Positions 50,078 through 58,311 of a DNA stretch of 64,000 nt are shown piece by piece. How positions within the stretch are numbered: the first letter of the stretch is position 1; the number at the start of each line of letters is the position of its first letter. A program made the translations under genes and the position numbers. The notes beneath the pieces are model-generated. The model made no database searches. It was given only the letters and a program-made list of their open reading frames with translations, and was not told the DNA's origin. Location of the stretch: the NCBI RefSeq assembly GCF_014205165.1, contig NZ_JACHMZ010000001.1, positions 3,702,501 through 3,766,500 of the forward strand, in the 5' to 3' direction. The stretch is from Micromonospora carbonacea (GTDB lineage: Bacteria; Actinomycetota; Actinomycetes; Mycobacteriales; Micromonosporaceae).

Positions 50078-51706
50078 TCACGCCTGCGGCGCGGTCTCCC
50101 GGCGCAGCGTCGACGACCCGGCCGCCACCGACCAGCCGGCCACCCACCGGCTGGCGCTGCCCGGCCGGGTCCGGTCCGCCAGGTGGTACCAGTCCATCCG
50201 GCACCGCTGCCGGGTCACCTCCAGCACGCCGTAGCCGTGGCCGTCCAGCTCCGTCCAGCGCACGTGCGTGTTGGTCGCCCGGAGCAGGTCCGCGCCGAGG
50301 ACACTGAGCGCGTTGCCCTCCCGCAGGCCGAGGAAGTCGTTGACGTTGTCGCTGGTCACCGAGGGGACCACGAACTCCGCGGCGGCCGGGTCGGACGTGC
50401 CCGTGGCCCGGGTGGTCACCTCGTTGGCCCACGAGGTGTGGATGTCGCCGGTCAGGAAGACGACGTCGCGGGTGCCCGTGGCGCGCAGGTGGTCGACCAG
50501 TTCGTTGCGGTCGGCGTTGTAGCCGTCCCACTGGTCGGGGTTGAGCACCACGCCGTTCTCGGGGACGCCCAGCAGCCGGCCGATCGGGCCCAGCAGCCAG
50601 GCGGGCAGCGTGGCGAGGTCGACCCGGGCGATCATCACCGGGTTGCCGACCAGCTTCCACCGGGCGGTGGAGGCGGCCAGGCCGCTCTTGAGCCAGGACA
50701 TCTGCGCGTCGCCGGTGATCGTCCGGGCCGGGTCGTCGACGGCGGAGCCCGACGCCTGCTGCGACCGGTAGCTACGCAGGTCCAGCATGGACAGCTCGGC
50801 GAGCCGCCCGAACCGCAGGCGGCGGTAGATCGCCCCGTCCGCGCCGGTGCGCACCGGCATCCACTCGGCGTACGCCTGCCGGGCGGCGGCCACCCGGTCG
50901 GCGAAGGCGCCCTCGGTGGCCGGGGTGTGGTTCTCCGCGCCGCCGGACCACTGGTCGTTGGCCACCTCGTGATCGTCCCAGGTGATCACCCAGGGCACCG
51001 AGGCATGCAGCGCCTGCAGGTCCGGGTCCGTCTTGTAGAGCGCGTGCCGGATCCGGTAGTCGGCCAGCGTCAGCACCTCGTGCGCCGGGAGCACCGGCCG
51101 CACCACCGACCCGCCGGCGTCGAACTCGCCGGTGCCGTACTCGTAGAGGTAGTCGCCGAGGTGCACGACGAGGTTGAGGTCGCCCCGGTCGGCCAGGTTC
51201 CGGTACGCCGAGAAGTAGCCCGCCTCCCAGTTGGCGCAGGAGACCACGCCGAGGCGGAGCCGGTCGATGTCGGCGTCGGCGGGCGGCGCGGTCATGGTGC
51301 GCCCGGTCGCCGACCACGCCCCCGCGTACCCGAACCTGTACCACCAGGTCGTCGCCGGGGCGAGGCCGGTGACCGCCACCTTGACGGTGTGGTCGCGGGC
51401 CGGTCCGGTGGTCAGGGCGCCCTGGGCCGTCACGGTCACGAAGTCGGGGTCGGCGGCGACCTGCCAGGTCACCTCCGCCTGCGGGCCGACGCCGGAGCCC
51501 GGCTGCGCCTCGTCGGTGGGGGTGAGCCGGGTCCAGATCAGGACCCCGTCGGGCAGCGGGTCGCCGGAGGCCACCCCGTGCCGGAACGCGCCGCCGGCCG
51601 CGCCGGCGGGGGCCGCGCCGGCCAGGGTGGCGCCGGCGAGCACGGCCGTCCCGGCGGATGCGCCGGCCAGCCGCAGGAGGGTACGACGGTCGATGGTGTT
51701 CGTCAT
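50078..51706 (-). CDS. phoD: PhoD-family alkaline phosphatase
   Basis: Secreted metallo-phosphatase/phosphodiesterase of 542 aa. The Tat signal has RRTLLRLAG followed by a hydrophobic run and APAGAA cleavage-like residues. The N-terminal domain (FRHGVASGDPLPDGVLIWTRL) and the metal residues are typical: VSCANWEAG, HLGDYLYEYG, TWDDHEVAND and LTGDIHTSWANE. It releases phosphate from phosphomono- or diesters outside the cell. Phosphate control is expected from the family, but I do not see a clear PHO box in the 146 bp before it. Confidence 0.92.
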   Translation of the reverse strand: MTNTIDRRTLLRLAGASAGTAVLAGATLAGAAPAGAAGGAFRHGVASGDPLPDGVLIWTRLTPTDEAQPGSGVGPQAEVTWQVAADPDFVTVTAQGALTTGPARDHTVKVAVTGLAPATTWWYRFGYAGAWSATGRTMTAPPADADIDRLRLGVVSCANWEAGYFSAYRNLADRGDLNLVVHLGDYLYEYGTGEFDAGGSVVRPVLPAHEVLTLADYRIRHALYKTDPDLQALHASVPWVITWDDHEVANDQWSGGAENHTPATEGAFADRVAAARQAYAEWMPVRTGADGAIYRRLRFGRLAELSMLDLRSYRSQQASGSAVDDPARTITGDAQMSWLKSGLAASTARWKLVGNPVMIARVDLATLPAWLLGPIGRLLGVPENGVVLNPDQWDGYNADRNELVDHLRATGTRDVVFLTGDIHTSWANEVTTRATGTSDPAAAEFVVPSVTSDNVNDFLGLREGNALSVLGADLLRATNTHVRWTELDGHGYGVLEVTRQRCRMDWYHLADRTRPGSASRWVAGWSVAAGSSTLRRETAPQA

Positions 51707-51852
51707 GCCTCACGTATCTACCGTCTTCACCGTCCCGCCCGCTGCCCCGCTCGGCACTGTTCGCCGATCCTTCACCGGCTGTCGGCCGTTCCCGCGCCAC
51801 GCGGCGGCCTGGCCACCGCGAACTCCGGCCGGCGGAGATAGGGTCGGCAGCC

Positions 51853-52782
51853 ATGCGGACGAAGCAGGAGTTGGGCGCGGCCATCCGGCGCGACCGGCGG
51901 GCGGCGCTGGTGGTCAACGCCCGCTCCCGCCGGGGTCGCCGCCTCTACGAGCACGCCCGGGCGCTGCTGACCGGCGCGGGCTTCGAGCTGCTCGGGGAAT
52001 ATCCGGCCGACCGCCCCGGCGAGCTGGAGCGCAGCCTCGCCGACGCCCTGGCGCTCGGGCCCGACCTGCTCGTCGCGGGCGGCGGCGACGGCACGCAGAG
52101 CGCCGCCGCCCGGCTGCTCGCGCACCGCGACGTGGCGCTGGGCCTGCTGCCGCTGGGCACCACCAACAACTTCGCCCGCACCCTCGGCCTGCCGCTGGAC
52201 CTGGCCGCCGCGGTGGCGGTCCTCGCCGACGGCAAGGTGATCGACGTCGACCTGGGGCTGGCCGGCGACGTGCCGTTCGCCAACCACGTCGGGGTGGGCA
52301 TGTCGGCCGACATCATGCTGCGGACGCCGCCCGCGCTCAAGCGGGTCACCGGCCGGCTCGCGTACCCGGCGACCGCCCTGGCGCTGCTGGCCCGGCACCG
52401 GGCGCTGCGGGCGACGGTGCGGGCCGGGGACGCGACGCACGAGTTCCACACCCACCAGCTCTACGTGGCCAACGGCGGCTTCCACGCCGGCCGGCCGATC
52501 ACCGCCGACACCGACGCCGACGACCGGCTGCTGGTGGCGTACCCGGTCGGCGGTCCGACCCGGCGCGGCCTGCTGCGGGACACCGCCCGCAACGCCGCCA
52601 CGGGGGCCCGGCGCACCCTCGCCGAGACGCCGTTCCTCGCCGTCGGCGAGCTGTGGCTGGAGACCGACCGACCGGCGCGGGTCGAGGTGGACGGCGAGCT
52701 GTGCGGCCAGACCCCGATCCGGGTCGGGCTGGCCGCCAACGCGCTACGGGTGATGGCCCCCGCCGACGCCCACGACCGCTGA
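51853..52782 (+). CDS. Diacylglycerol/lipid kinase (DagK/YegS family)
   Basis: Soluble lipid kinase of 309 aa. ALVVNARSRRGRR starts the catalytic domain, the nucleotide loop is LLVAGGGDGTQSAAA, and PLGTTNNFARTLGLP follows. The C-terminal beta domain has ANGGFHAGRPITAD and VEVDGELCGQTP. It phosphorylates diacylglycerol or a similar lipid at the membrane. It is transcribed alone, divergent from phoD, and followed by a repeat element. ATG at 51853. Confidence 0.9.
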   Translation: MRTKQELGAAIRRDRRAALVVNARSRRGRRLYEHARALLTGAGFELLGEYPADRPGELERSLADALALGPDLLVAGGGDGTQSAAARLLAHRDVALGLLPLGTTNNFARTLGLPLDLAAAVAVLADGKVIDVDLGLAGDVPFANHVGVGMSADIMLRTPPALKRVTGRLAYPATALALLARHRALRATVRAGDATHEFHTHQLYVANGGFHAGRPITADTDADDRLLVAYPVGGPTRRGLLRDTARNAATGARRTLAETPFLAVGELWLETDRPARVEVDGELCGQTPIRVGLAANALRVMAPADAHDR

Positions 52783-52790
52783 GCGGGCAA

Positions 52791-52840
52791 GGAAGGGCCC
52801 CCTGTTAACGCATACGGTCGAGAAGGGTTCCCTTCTCACG
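52791..52840. repeat. Dispersed hairpin repeat element (copy 2)
   Basis: It shares its first 20 bp with the element at 43021-43077 and carries the hairpin core GAGAAGGG-tt-CCCTTCTC (52821-52838). The outer stem is not kept. It again directly follows the stop of a rightward gene. Confidence 0.75.
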
Positions 52841-52903
52841 GCCGGGGGGAACCCACGGCAGCCGGTCGGTGGCGCGCCGGACGGGGCGCGCCACCGACCG
52901 GGG

Positions 52904-53479
52904 TCAGGACCCGTACGGTCGGGCCGCCCGCGCCGTGCGCAGCGCCTCGGCCCACCAGCCCAACTGGTCGAGCATGGCGCTGGCGGCGCGGTCGACCTGG
53001 CCGGCGTCGACCGGCTCGCCGGCCGCGTCGAAGCAGGCGTGGGCCCCGGCGAAGCTGACCGTCTCGCGGATGGTGACGGCGTGCAGCTCGGCGAAGACCA
53101 CCCGCAGCGGCTCCACCGCCCGCAGGCCGCCGGAGATCCCCCCGTACGAGACGAAGCCGACGGGCTTGGCGTGCCACGGGGCGCCCACCGAGTCGATCGC
53201 AGCCTTCAGCGGCCCGGGGTAGCTGTGGTTGTACTCCGGCGTCACCACCACGACGGCGTCGGCCGCGGCGATCCGCTCCGCGAAGGACGCCTCGTCCGGG
53301 GCCACGGCCCCGGGCGCGCCGCCGAGCGCCGCCGGGACGTGCGCGAGGTCGATCAGGTCGACGACGAGGTCGGCGCGCTGCCTCGCCTGCCGGCAGAACC
53401 AGTTCGCCACGACGGGGCCGAAGCGGCCGTCGCGGACGCTCCCGACGATGACGGCCAACTGGTACGGGGACTCGGACAA
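52904..53479 (-). CDS. NADPH-dependent FMN reductase
   Basis: Flavodoxin-fold reductase of 191 aa. The phosphate loop is VGSVRDGRFG, VVTPEYNHSYPGPLKAAIDS binds FMN, and FVSYGGISGGLRAVE is the usual third segment. It reduces FMN, quinones or azo compounds. The TTG at 53479 is preferred because GGAGG lies 5 nt upstream and the fold begins right after; 53491 and 53500 are possible. It is a single leftward gene, between a terminator and a repeat element. Confidence 0.9.
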   Translation of the reverse strand: MSESPYQLAVIVGSVRDGRFGPVVANWFCRQARQRADLVVDLIDLAHVPAALGGAPGAVAPDEASFAERIAAADAVVVVTPEYNHSYPGPLKAAIDSVGAPWHAKPVGFVSYGGISGGLRAVEPLRVVFAELHAVTIRETVSFAGAHACFDAAGEPVDAGQVDRAASAMLDQLGWWAEALRTARAARPYGS

Positions 53480-53587
53480 CGCATCCTCCACAGGGGACAA
53501 CGGGCCGTCCCTCGACGGCCACCCGCCGACCGTACGACTTCAACCAGGGTTGAGGTCAATCGGGGCGCGGGCGGGGCCGCCCGGGGC

Positions 53588-53630
53588 CGTCGTCGCCGGC
53601 CCGCCCCGAGCGGGCGGGCCGGCGACGACG
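53588..53630. terminator. 18-bp perfect hairpin downstream of the amidase gene
   Basis: The arm 53588-53605 pairs perfectly with 53613-53630 over a 7-nt loop; one more pair extends into the loop. It begins 4 bp beyond the amidase stop and separates that operon from the FMN reductase gene. Confidence 0.7.
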
Positions 53631-53633
53631 GGT

Positions 53634-55292
53634 TCACTGGGCCAGCTCGGCGACCTCCTCGGCGGTCAGCCGCAGGGCGGCGGGGGCCGCGGGCGACGCC
53701 AGGCCGCGCGCCGCGGCGGCCGGGGCCGCCGGCGGGTCGGCGGGCCGCCGCCGGTGCCAGTCGGTGACCGCCTGGTACGCCGCCGCCACCGACAACAGCC
53801 GGTCCTCCCCATACGGCAGGCCGCCGAGGATGGTGCCGATCGGCACGCCCGCGGCGGTGAACCCGATCGGGAAGGCGATCTCCGGCAGGCCGAGGATGTC
53901 GAACGGCACCGGGCTGGTCTGCACCACCACGTCGCAGGAGGCGAAGAGCTGGTCGAGCACCCGCTCCATGAGCAGCAGCTTCGCCCGTTGGCCGGTGATG
54001 AACTCGCCGGCGCCCAGCAGCGCGCCCTGCAGCCAGCCCGTCACGGACACGCCGAAGCCGCGCAGGTCCGTGCGCAGGTACGGCATGAACGGCTCGCTGC
54101 GCTCCGGCAGCCGCACGTTGTTGAACGCGCTGCCGGTGAGCAGGTCCCACTCGTCGGGCAGCGGCACGTCCACCACGGTCGCGCCGGGGATCGCGGCGAG
54201 CTTCGCCAGGTACGCGGCCCGCGCCGCCGCCGTCTCGGTGGTGCCGGCGGTGAAGCCCGGCAGCACGCCGATGCGGGTCTTCCAGCGCAGCTTCAGCTTG
54301 CCGCCGGAGTACGCCGGGGTGGCCGCGTCGATCAGCTTCGGCACCCCGGGCAGCCCCTGCGTGCGCGGGTCGGCGGGGTCCTCGCCGGCCATCGCGGTGA
54401 GCATGATGGCCGCGTCCTTGGCGTCGCGGGCCAGCGGGCCGGGGTGGTCGCGGGTGTAGCTGAGCGGGATGATGCCGTGCAGCGAGACGCGGCCCATCGT
54501 CGGCTTGAGGCCGGTGAGGTTCTGCGCGTTGGACGGCGCGGTGATCGAGCCGCCGGTCTGGGTGCCGGTGCCGGAGGCGGCGAGCCGCCCGGCGACGGCG
54601 GTGGCGGTGCCGGTGGACGAGCCGCCGGGGTCGGTGCGGCTGTCGGTCGGGGTCCACGCGTTGACGGTGGTGACCACCCCGCTGGGGGTGGTGGCCCGGG
54701 TGGTGGCCAGCGGCCCCATCTGGGTCTTGCCGAGCACGATGGCCCCGCCGGCGAGCAGCCGGGACACCGCCGTGGCGTCGTACGGCGGCCGGAAGTCGGC
54801 GAACAGGTAGGAGTTGGCGGTGGTGGGCACCCCGGCGGTGTAGTAGTTGTCCTTGATCGCCAGCGGGATGCCGTGCAGGGCGCCGCGCCGGGGCTTCTTG
54901 GCCAGGGCGGCCGCCGCCTTGGCCGCCGCCTCGGCGAGCACCAGGTTGAACGCCTGGTAGGTGCCGTCGTACGTGGAGATGCGGGCCAGGTACGCCTCGA
55001 CCAGCTTGGCGGGGGTGAGCTTGCCGGCGCGGATCAGCCAGGCCGCCTCGGCGACGGTGAGCTCGGTGGGGTCGGCCACGGCCTCCGGGCGGGGCTTGAC
55101 GTAGGCGTTGGGCACGTCCAGCGCCGGGTTCCACTTGGCGGCGGCGAGCAGGGGTGTTCGGGCGGGACCGGCCGCCGAGGCCACGGCGGGCAGCCCGACG
55201 GCGCCGCCGACCGCCGACGCGGCGGCCAGGGCGGCGGTGCGGGCGAGGAAGGCTCGACGGTCGACGCCACGGTCGACGGGGGCTGCGCTCAT
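53634..55292 (-). CDS. Tat-exported amidase-signature hydrolase
   Basis: Secreted amidase of 552 aa. The signal peptide has DRRAFLARTAALAAASAVGG (Tat-like Arg-Arg) and ends near ASAAG. The Ser-cisSer-Lys triad is visible: Lys in LAIKDNYY, cis-Ser in GGSSTGTATAVAG and nucleophile Ser in TQTGGSITAPS. The start ATG at 55292 overlaps the stop of the small gene upstream (TGATG), so their products may work together. The substrate is unknown; extracellular amides or peptides are likely. The C-tail is Ala/Pro-rich. Confidence 0.9.
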   Translation of the reverse strand: MSAAPVDRGVDRRAFLARTAALAAASAVGGAVGLPAVASAAGPARTPLLAAAKWNPALDVPNAYVKPRPEAVADPTELTVAEAAWLIRAGKLTPAKLVEAYLARISTYDGTYQAFNLVLAEAAAKAAAALAKKPRRGALHGIPLAIKDNYYTAGVPTTANSYLFADFRPPYDATAVSRLLAGGAIVLGKTQMGPLATTRATTPSGVVTTVNAWTPTDSRTDPGGSSTGTATAVAGRLAASGTGTQTGGSITAPSNAQNLTGLKPTMGRVSLHGIIPLSYTRDHPGPLARDAKDAAIMLTAMAGEDPADPRTQGLPGVPKLIDAATPAYSGGKLKLRWKTRIGVLPGFTAGTTETAAARAAYLAKLAAIPGATVVDVPLPDEWDLLTGSAFNNVRLPERSEPFMPYLRTDLRGFGVSVTGWLQGALLGAGEFITGQRAKLLLMERVLDQLFASCDVVVQTSPVPFDILGLPEIAFPIGFTAAGVPIGTILGGLPYGEDRLLSVAAAYQAVTDWHRRRPADPPAAPAAAARGLASPAAPAALRLTAEEVAELAQ

Positions 55293-55591
55293 CACTTCCG
55301 CCATTCCGTGCTGATCGAGGGGTAGAGCATCGGCGCGGGCTGCTGGGACAGCGCCATGGCGACGGCGGCTTCGGTGCCGGCCGGGGCGGGCAGCTGGTAG
55401 GCGGCGAGCGCGCCGACGGTGCTGCGGACGAAGGACCGCAGGGACGCCAGCACGGAGTCGACGCCGGGGGAACCGGTCTGCGGGTCGGCGGTGGTGCCGG
55501 GCGGGAGCTGGTCGAGGTCGATGCCGAGGGACGCGAGCCGGGCGCGGATGAGGACGTCCAGTTCGGCGTCGGTCGGTGGGGTTGGCGCCAA
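55292..55591 (-). CDS. Small hypothetical protein coupled to the amidase
   Basis: Predicted protein of 99 aa with no signal peptide and no membrane helix. It starts at a TTG (55591) preceded by AGGAGG 8 nt upstream; earlier residues in frame have no such support. PTDAELDVLIRARLASLGIDLDQLP gives a helical start, and the rest is helical too. I do not recognise a family. The stop overlaps the amidase start, so a chaperone, inhibitor or subunit role is possible. Confidence 0.65.
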   Translation of the reverse strand: MAPTPPTDAELDVLIRARLASLGIDLDQLPPGTTADPQTGSPGVDSVLASLRSFVRSTVGALAAYQLPAPAGTEAAVAMALSQQPAPMLYPSISTEWRK

Positions 55592-55912
55592 GGGGTGCTC
55601 CTCCTGGGGTGGGAGATGATGCGCCCACTGTCGGACCGGGCCGTGTCGCCGGCGTGTCAAGTCGATCTCGACGCGGTGAACCCACGGGGGTCTATGCCCG
55701 CTGACCTGCGCGGCTACGGTCCGCCCCGGCCCGCCCGGCCGCCGGGCCCACCCGGCGGCCGACTGTCCGGAGTGGACCGGAGCCGCCGTCACTCGCATTG
55801 ACAGGCATAACTGCGTTCGGTTATCAATGAGTCAGAGAGCGCTCTCCCACCCATCCCGTCTACGGCCCGGCGATCCCGGGCCGGTGCCCGGTGCGCCGGG
55901 CGAGGAGGAAGC
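55592..55912. promoter_or_regulatory. Divergent region with a LacI-type palindrome
   Basis: This 321-bp gap separates the amidase operon from the DUF1996 gene. GAGAGCGCTCTC at 55835-55846 is a perfect 12-bp palindrome with the central GCGC of LacI-family operators, placed about 70 bp before the ATG at 55913. AT-rich GGTTATCAATGAG just upstream may belong to the promoter. I see no gene in the gap. Confidence 0.5.
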
Positions 55913-56932
55913 ATGCGGTTCATCCGAGAGCGCCGCGCCGCCGACCCGGCCCCCCGCCCACCGCGCCTGCGCCGCGCGGGCGCGCTGACCGTGGCGCTGG
56001 TGACCCTGGTCGCGGGCGGGGTGCTGGCCGACCGGGACGCCGTCGACGCGCGGGCGGCGAGCGGCGGTTCGGCCGCCGTCGGCGGCCACGCCGGCCACGC
56101 GTACGCGCTGAGCCCCGAGCAGGAGGCCGCCGCGCTGGAGCTCCAGCTCGCTCCGGTGCGCGGCTCCGAGTTCCGGGCCGACTGCCCGAGCAAGGGCCGG
56201 GCAGGCGACGACCCGATCGTCATGTGGGGCCGCCCGGGCGCCTCGCACACGCACGAGTTCTTCGGCAACACGACGACCAACGCGTACACCGACCTGGCCT
56301 CGCTGCGGGCCGGCGGGACGACCTGCAACCCGGTGGCCGACAAGTCCGCGTACTGGGTGCCGACGCTCTACCAGAACGGGGTGGCACAGAAGCCGCAGAG
56401 CGTGCGGATCTACTACCAGGGCCTCACCGACCGGGCGAACGTCAAGCCCCACCCCCAGGGCCTGCGGATCGTGGTGGGCAACCCGCTCGCCACCAGCGCC
56501 GGCCAGAACCCCGCCGCCCGGTGGAACTGCGTCGGCATCCCGGCCGCCAGCGGCGACTTCCCGGTCTGCCCCGCCGGGTCCAAGCTGGAGACGTACCTGG
56601 ACTTCCCGACCTGCTGGGACGGGAAGAACCTGGACAGCCCCGACCACAAGAGCCACATGGCGTTCGGCCTGGGCGGCGTGGGCGGCACCTGCCCGGCCAG
56701 CCACCCGGTGCCCGTGCCCCGGCTGGAGTTCCTCATCACGTACGACGTGCGTGGCACCGGGCTCAGCCTGGCCGGCATCCGCGACGGGGCCAACGTCACC
56801 ACCGCCCCCGGCTACACCTTCCACGGCGACTTCTTCAACGCCTGGGACGAGGCGGAGCTCGCCCGGCGGGTGAAGAACTGCATCGTCGACGGCTACATCT
56901 GCGGCAACGACGGGCAGCCGATCCAGCAGTGA
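55913..56932 (+). CDS. Secreted DUF1996 domain protein
   Basis: Protein of 339 aa with an N-terminal signal (Arg-rich, then GALTVALVTLVAGGVLA). The DUF1996 domain is recognised from DPIVMWGRPGASHTHEFFGN, AYWVPTLYQNG, TCWDGKNLDSPDHKSHMAF and the paired Cys residues. Function unknown; such domains are common in secreted proteins of fungi and actinomycetes that also secrete polysaccharide-degrading enzymes. The LacI-type palindrome upstream suggests sugar control. GGAGGAAGC precedes the ATG. Confidence 0.88.
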   Translation: MRFIRERRAADPAPRPPRLRRAGALTVALVTLVAGGVLADRDAVDARAASGGSAAVGGHAGHAYALSPEQEAAALELQLAPVRGSEFRADCPSKGRAGDDPIVMWGRPGASHTHEFFGNTTTNAYTDLASLRAGGTTCNPVADKSAYWVPTLYQNGVAQKPQSVRIYYQGLTDRANVKPHPQGLRIVVGNPLATSAGQNPAARWNCVGIPAASGDFPVCPAGSKLETYLDFPTCWDGKNLDSPDHKSHMAFGLGGVGGTCPASHPVPVPRLEFLITYDVRGTGLSLAGIRDGANVTTAPGYTFHGDFFNAWDEAELARRVKNCIVDGYICGNDGQPIQQ

Positions 56933-57007
56933 CGCTCCCGGCGGCGGCGCGCGTCGACCCACCGGCCGGCGCGCGCCGCCGCGTCGTCGCCTGCCGGCCC
57001 GGCGGGC

Positions 57008-57970
57008 CTACGACCTGTCGTCGCGGTCGATGCGCAGCTCCCGCTCCAGTTCGGCGATGACGGCCCGCAGGTCGTCGAGCCGCTGGGTGAGCGCGATCCG
57101 GTCCACCTCGTCGGGCACGCCGTCGCCGTCGGCGTCGTAGTCCGGGGCCAGCCGCTCGGTCATCTCCAGCCGGCGAGCCTCCTCCATGGAGTTGACGATG
57201 ACGGCGATCAGGATGTTGAGCAGCAGGTTGACGGTGATGATCACGAAGCTGACGTAGTAGACCAGCGTCCACGGCGACAGGGCCATCCCCTGCGCCACGA
57301 GATCGGGCAGGGTCTCCAGCGACAGCAGCACGAACAGGGTCAGCAGCGACCGTCCGATGTCGCCGTACTCCTCCGGCTGGGACCGGCCGAAGATCAGCCA
57401 GCCGGCCATGCCGTACACGTAGAGCGTCACGCCGGCGAGCGCGAGGAAGCCGGCGACGCCCGGCAGGCTGCGCCACAGCGCCGCCACGATCGTCCGCAGG
57501 CCGGGTGAGAAGCGCACCAGCCGCAGCATCCGGGCAACCCGGACGACGCGCAGCAGCGCGGAGTCGCCGTGCAGGCCGGGCACGAAGATCGCGGCGGTCA
57601 CCAGGAAGTCGAAGACGTTCCAGCCGTGGCGGAAGAAGTCCTGCGGCCGACGGCCGTAGGCCAGCACCCGCACGCCGATCTCGGCGACGAAGGCGAGCCG
57701 GAAGGCCCACTCCAGCCCGCGCAGCACCGGCCGCGCCGACCCCAGGTGCGGGTACGTCTCGATGCCGAGCACCGCCCCGTTGGCCAGGATGAGCACGACG
57801 ATGGCGATCTCGAAGGGCCGGGACCGGGCGACCCGGGCGCACCGCCCGGCCAGCCCCGCCGCGCCCCGGCCCGGCGCCGACCCCCCGCCGGACGCGCCAC
57901 CCCCGCCGGACGCGTCTGCCCCTCGGGACGACGACCCCCCGCCGGCCACCGGCGGAGGCGCATCGAGCAT
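57008..57970 (-). CDS. Voltage-gated-type ion channel (single six-helix domain)
   Basis: Ion transporter of 320 aa. A Gly/Ser-rich N-tail (1-45) is followed by helices S1-S6. S4 has regularly spaced Arg (VVRVARMLRLVRFSPGLR). The pore region is LTLFVLLSLETLPDL, where a Glu lies in the selectivity filter as in NaChBac-type channels. After S6 come a Glu-rich helix and DYDADGDGVPDEVDR, a calcium-loop-like segment, then a coiled coil. The usual filter TxESW is here SLETLP, so ion choice is uncertain. Confidence 0.85.
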   Translation of the reverse strand: MLDAPPPVAGGGSSSRGADASGGGGASGGGSAPGRGAAGLAGRCARVARSRPFEIAIVVLILANGAVLGIETYPHLGSARPVLRGLEWAFRLAFVAEIGVRVLAYGRRPQDFFRHGWNVFDFLVTAAIFVPGLHGDSALLRVVRVARMLRLVRFSPGLRTIVAALWRSLPGVAGFLALAGVTLYVYGMAGWLIFGRSQPEEYGDIGRSLLTLFVLLSLETLPDLVAQGMALSPWTLVYYVSFVIITVNLLLNILIAVIVNSMEEARRLEMTERLAPDYDADGDGVPDEVDRIALTQRLDDLRAVIAELERELRIDRDDRS

Positions 57971-58311
57971 TCCCCCACCCTACCGGGCCGACCCCGACGC
58001 GATCTTGGACGGTCGTGGTCGGCCGGTGACCCGAAGTGTCCACGTTCGACGACCGGCGACGTGGTGGCGGTGGGCACTGGGAGCTTTAGTGCGCAAAGCG
58101 GACACGTCCTTGCCATACCCATTCACCGATCCCTATCCTCGGTGTCGGAAAGCGCTTTCCCAATGCCATGACGAAGACGCAGCACGCCGCCCGTCGACAG
58201 GTCGGCGGCGATGGGCTCCCGTAGACCACGTCCCAGGGCGGGGGCCTCCTCGTCGCCTCCGGCAGTCGCCGGGCGTACCACCTCCAGGAACACATCGAAG
58301 GCGAGGCGAGG
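57971..58311. promoter_or_regulatory. Promoter region of pectate lyase gene with LacI-type operator
   Basis: In this 341-bp gap GGAAAGCGCTTTCC (58147-58160) is a perfect 14-bp palindrome of the LacI/CebR operator type. It is about 150 bp before the ATG at 58312, so a long leader is expected. I see no gene in it. GCGAGG precedes the start codon. Confidence 0.6.
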
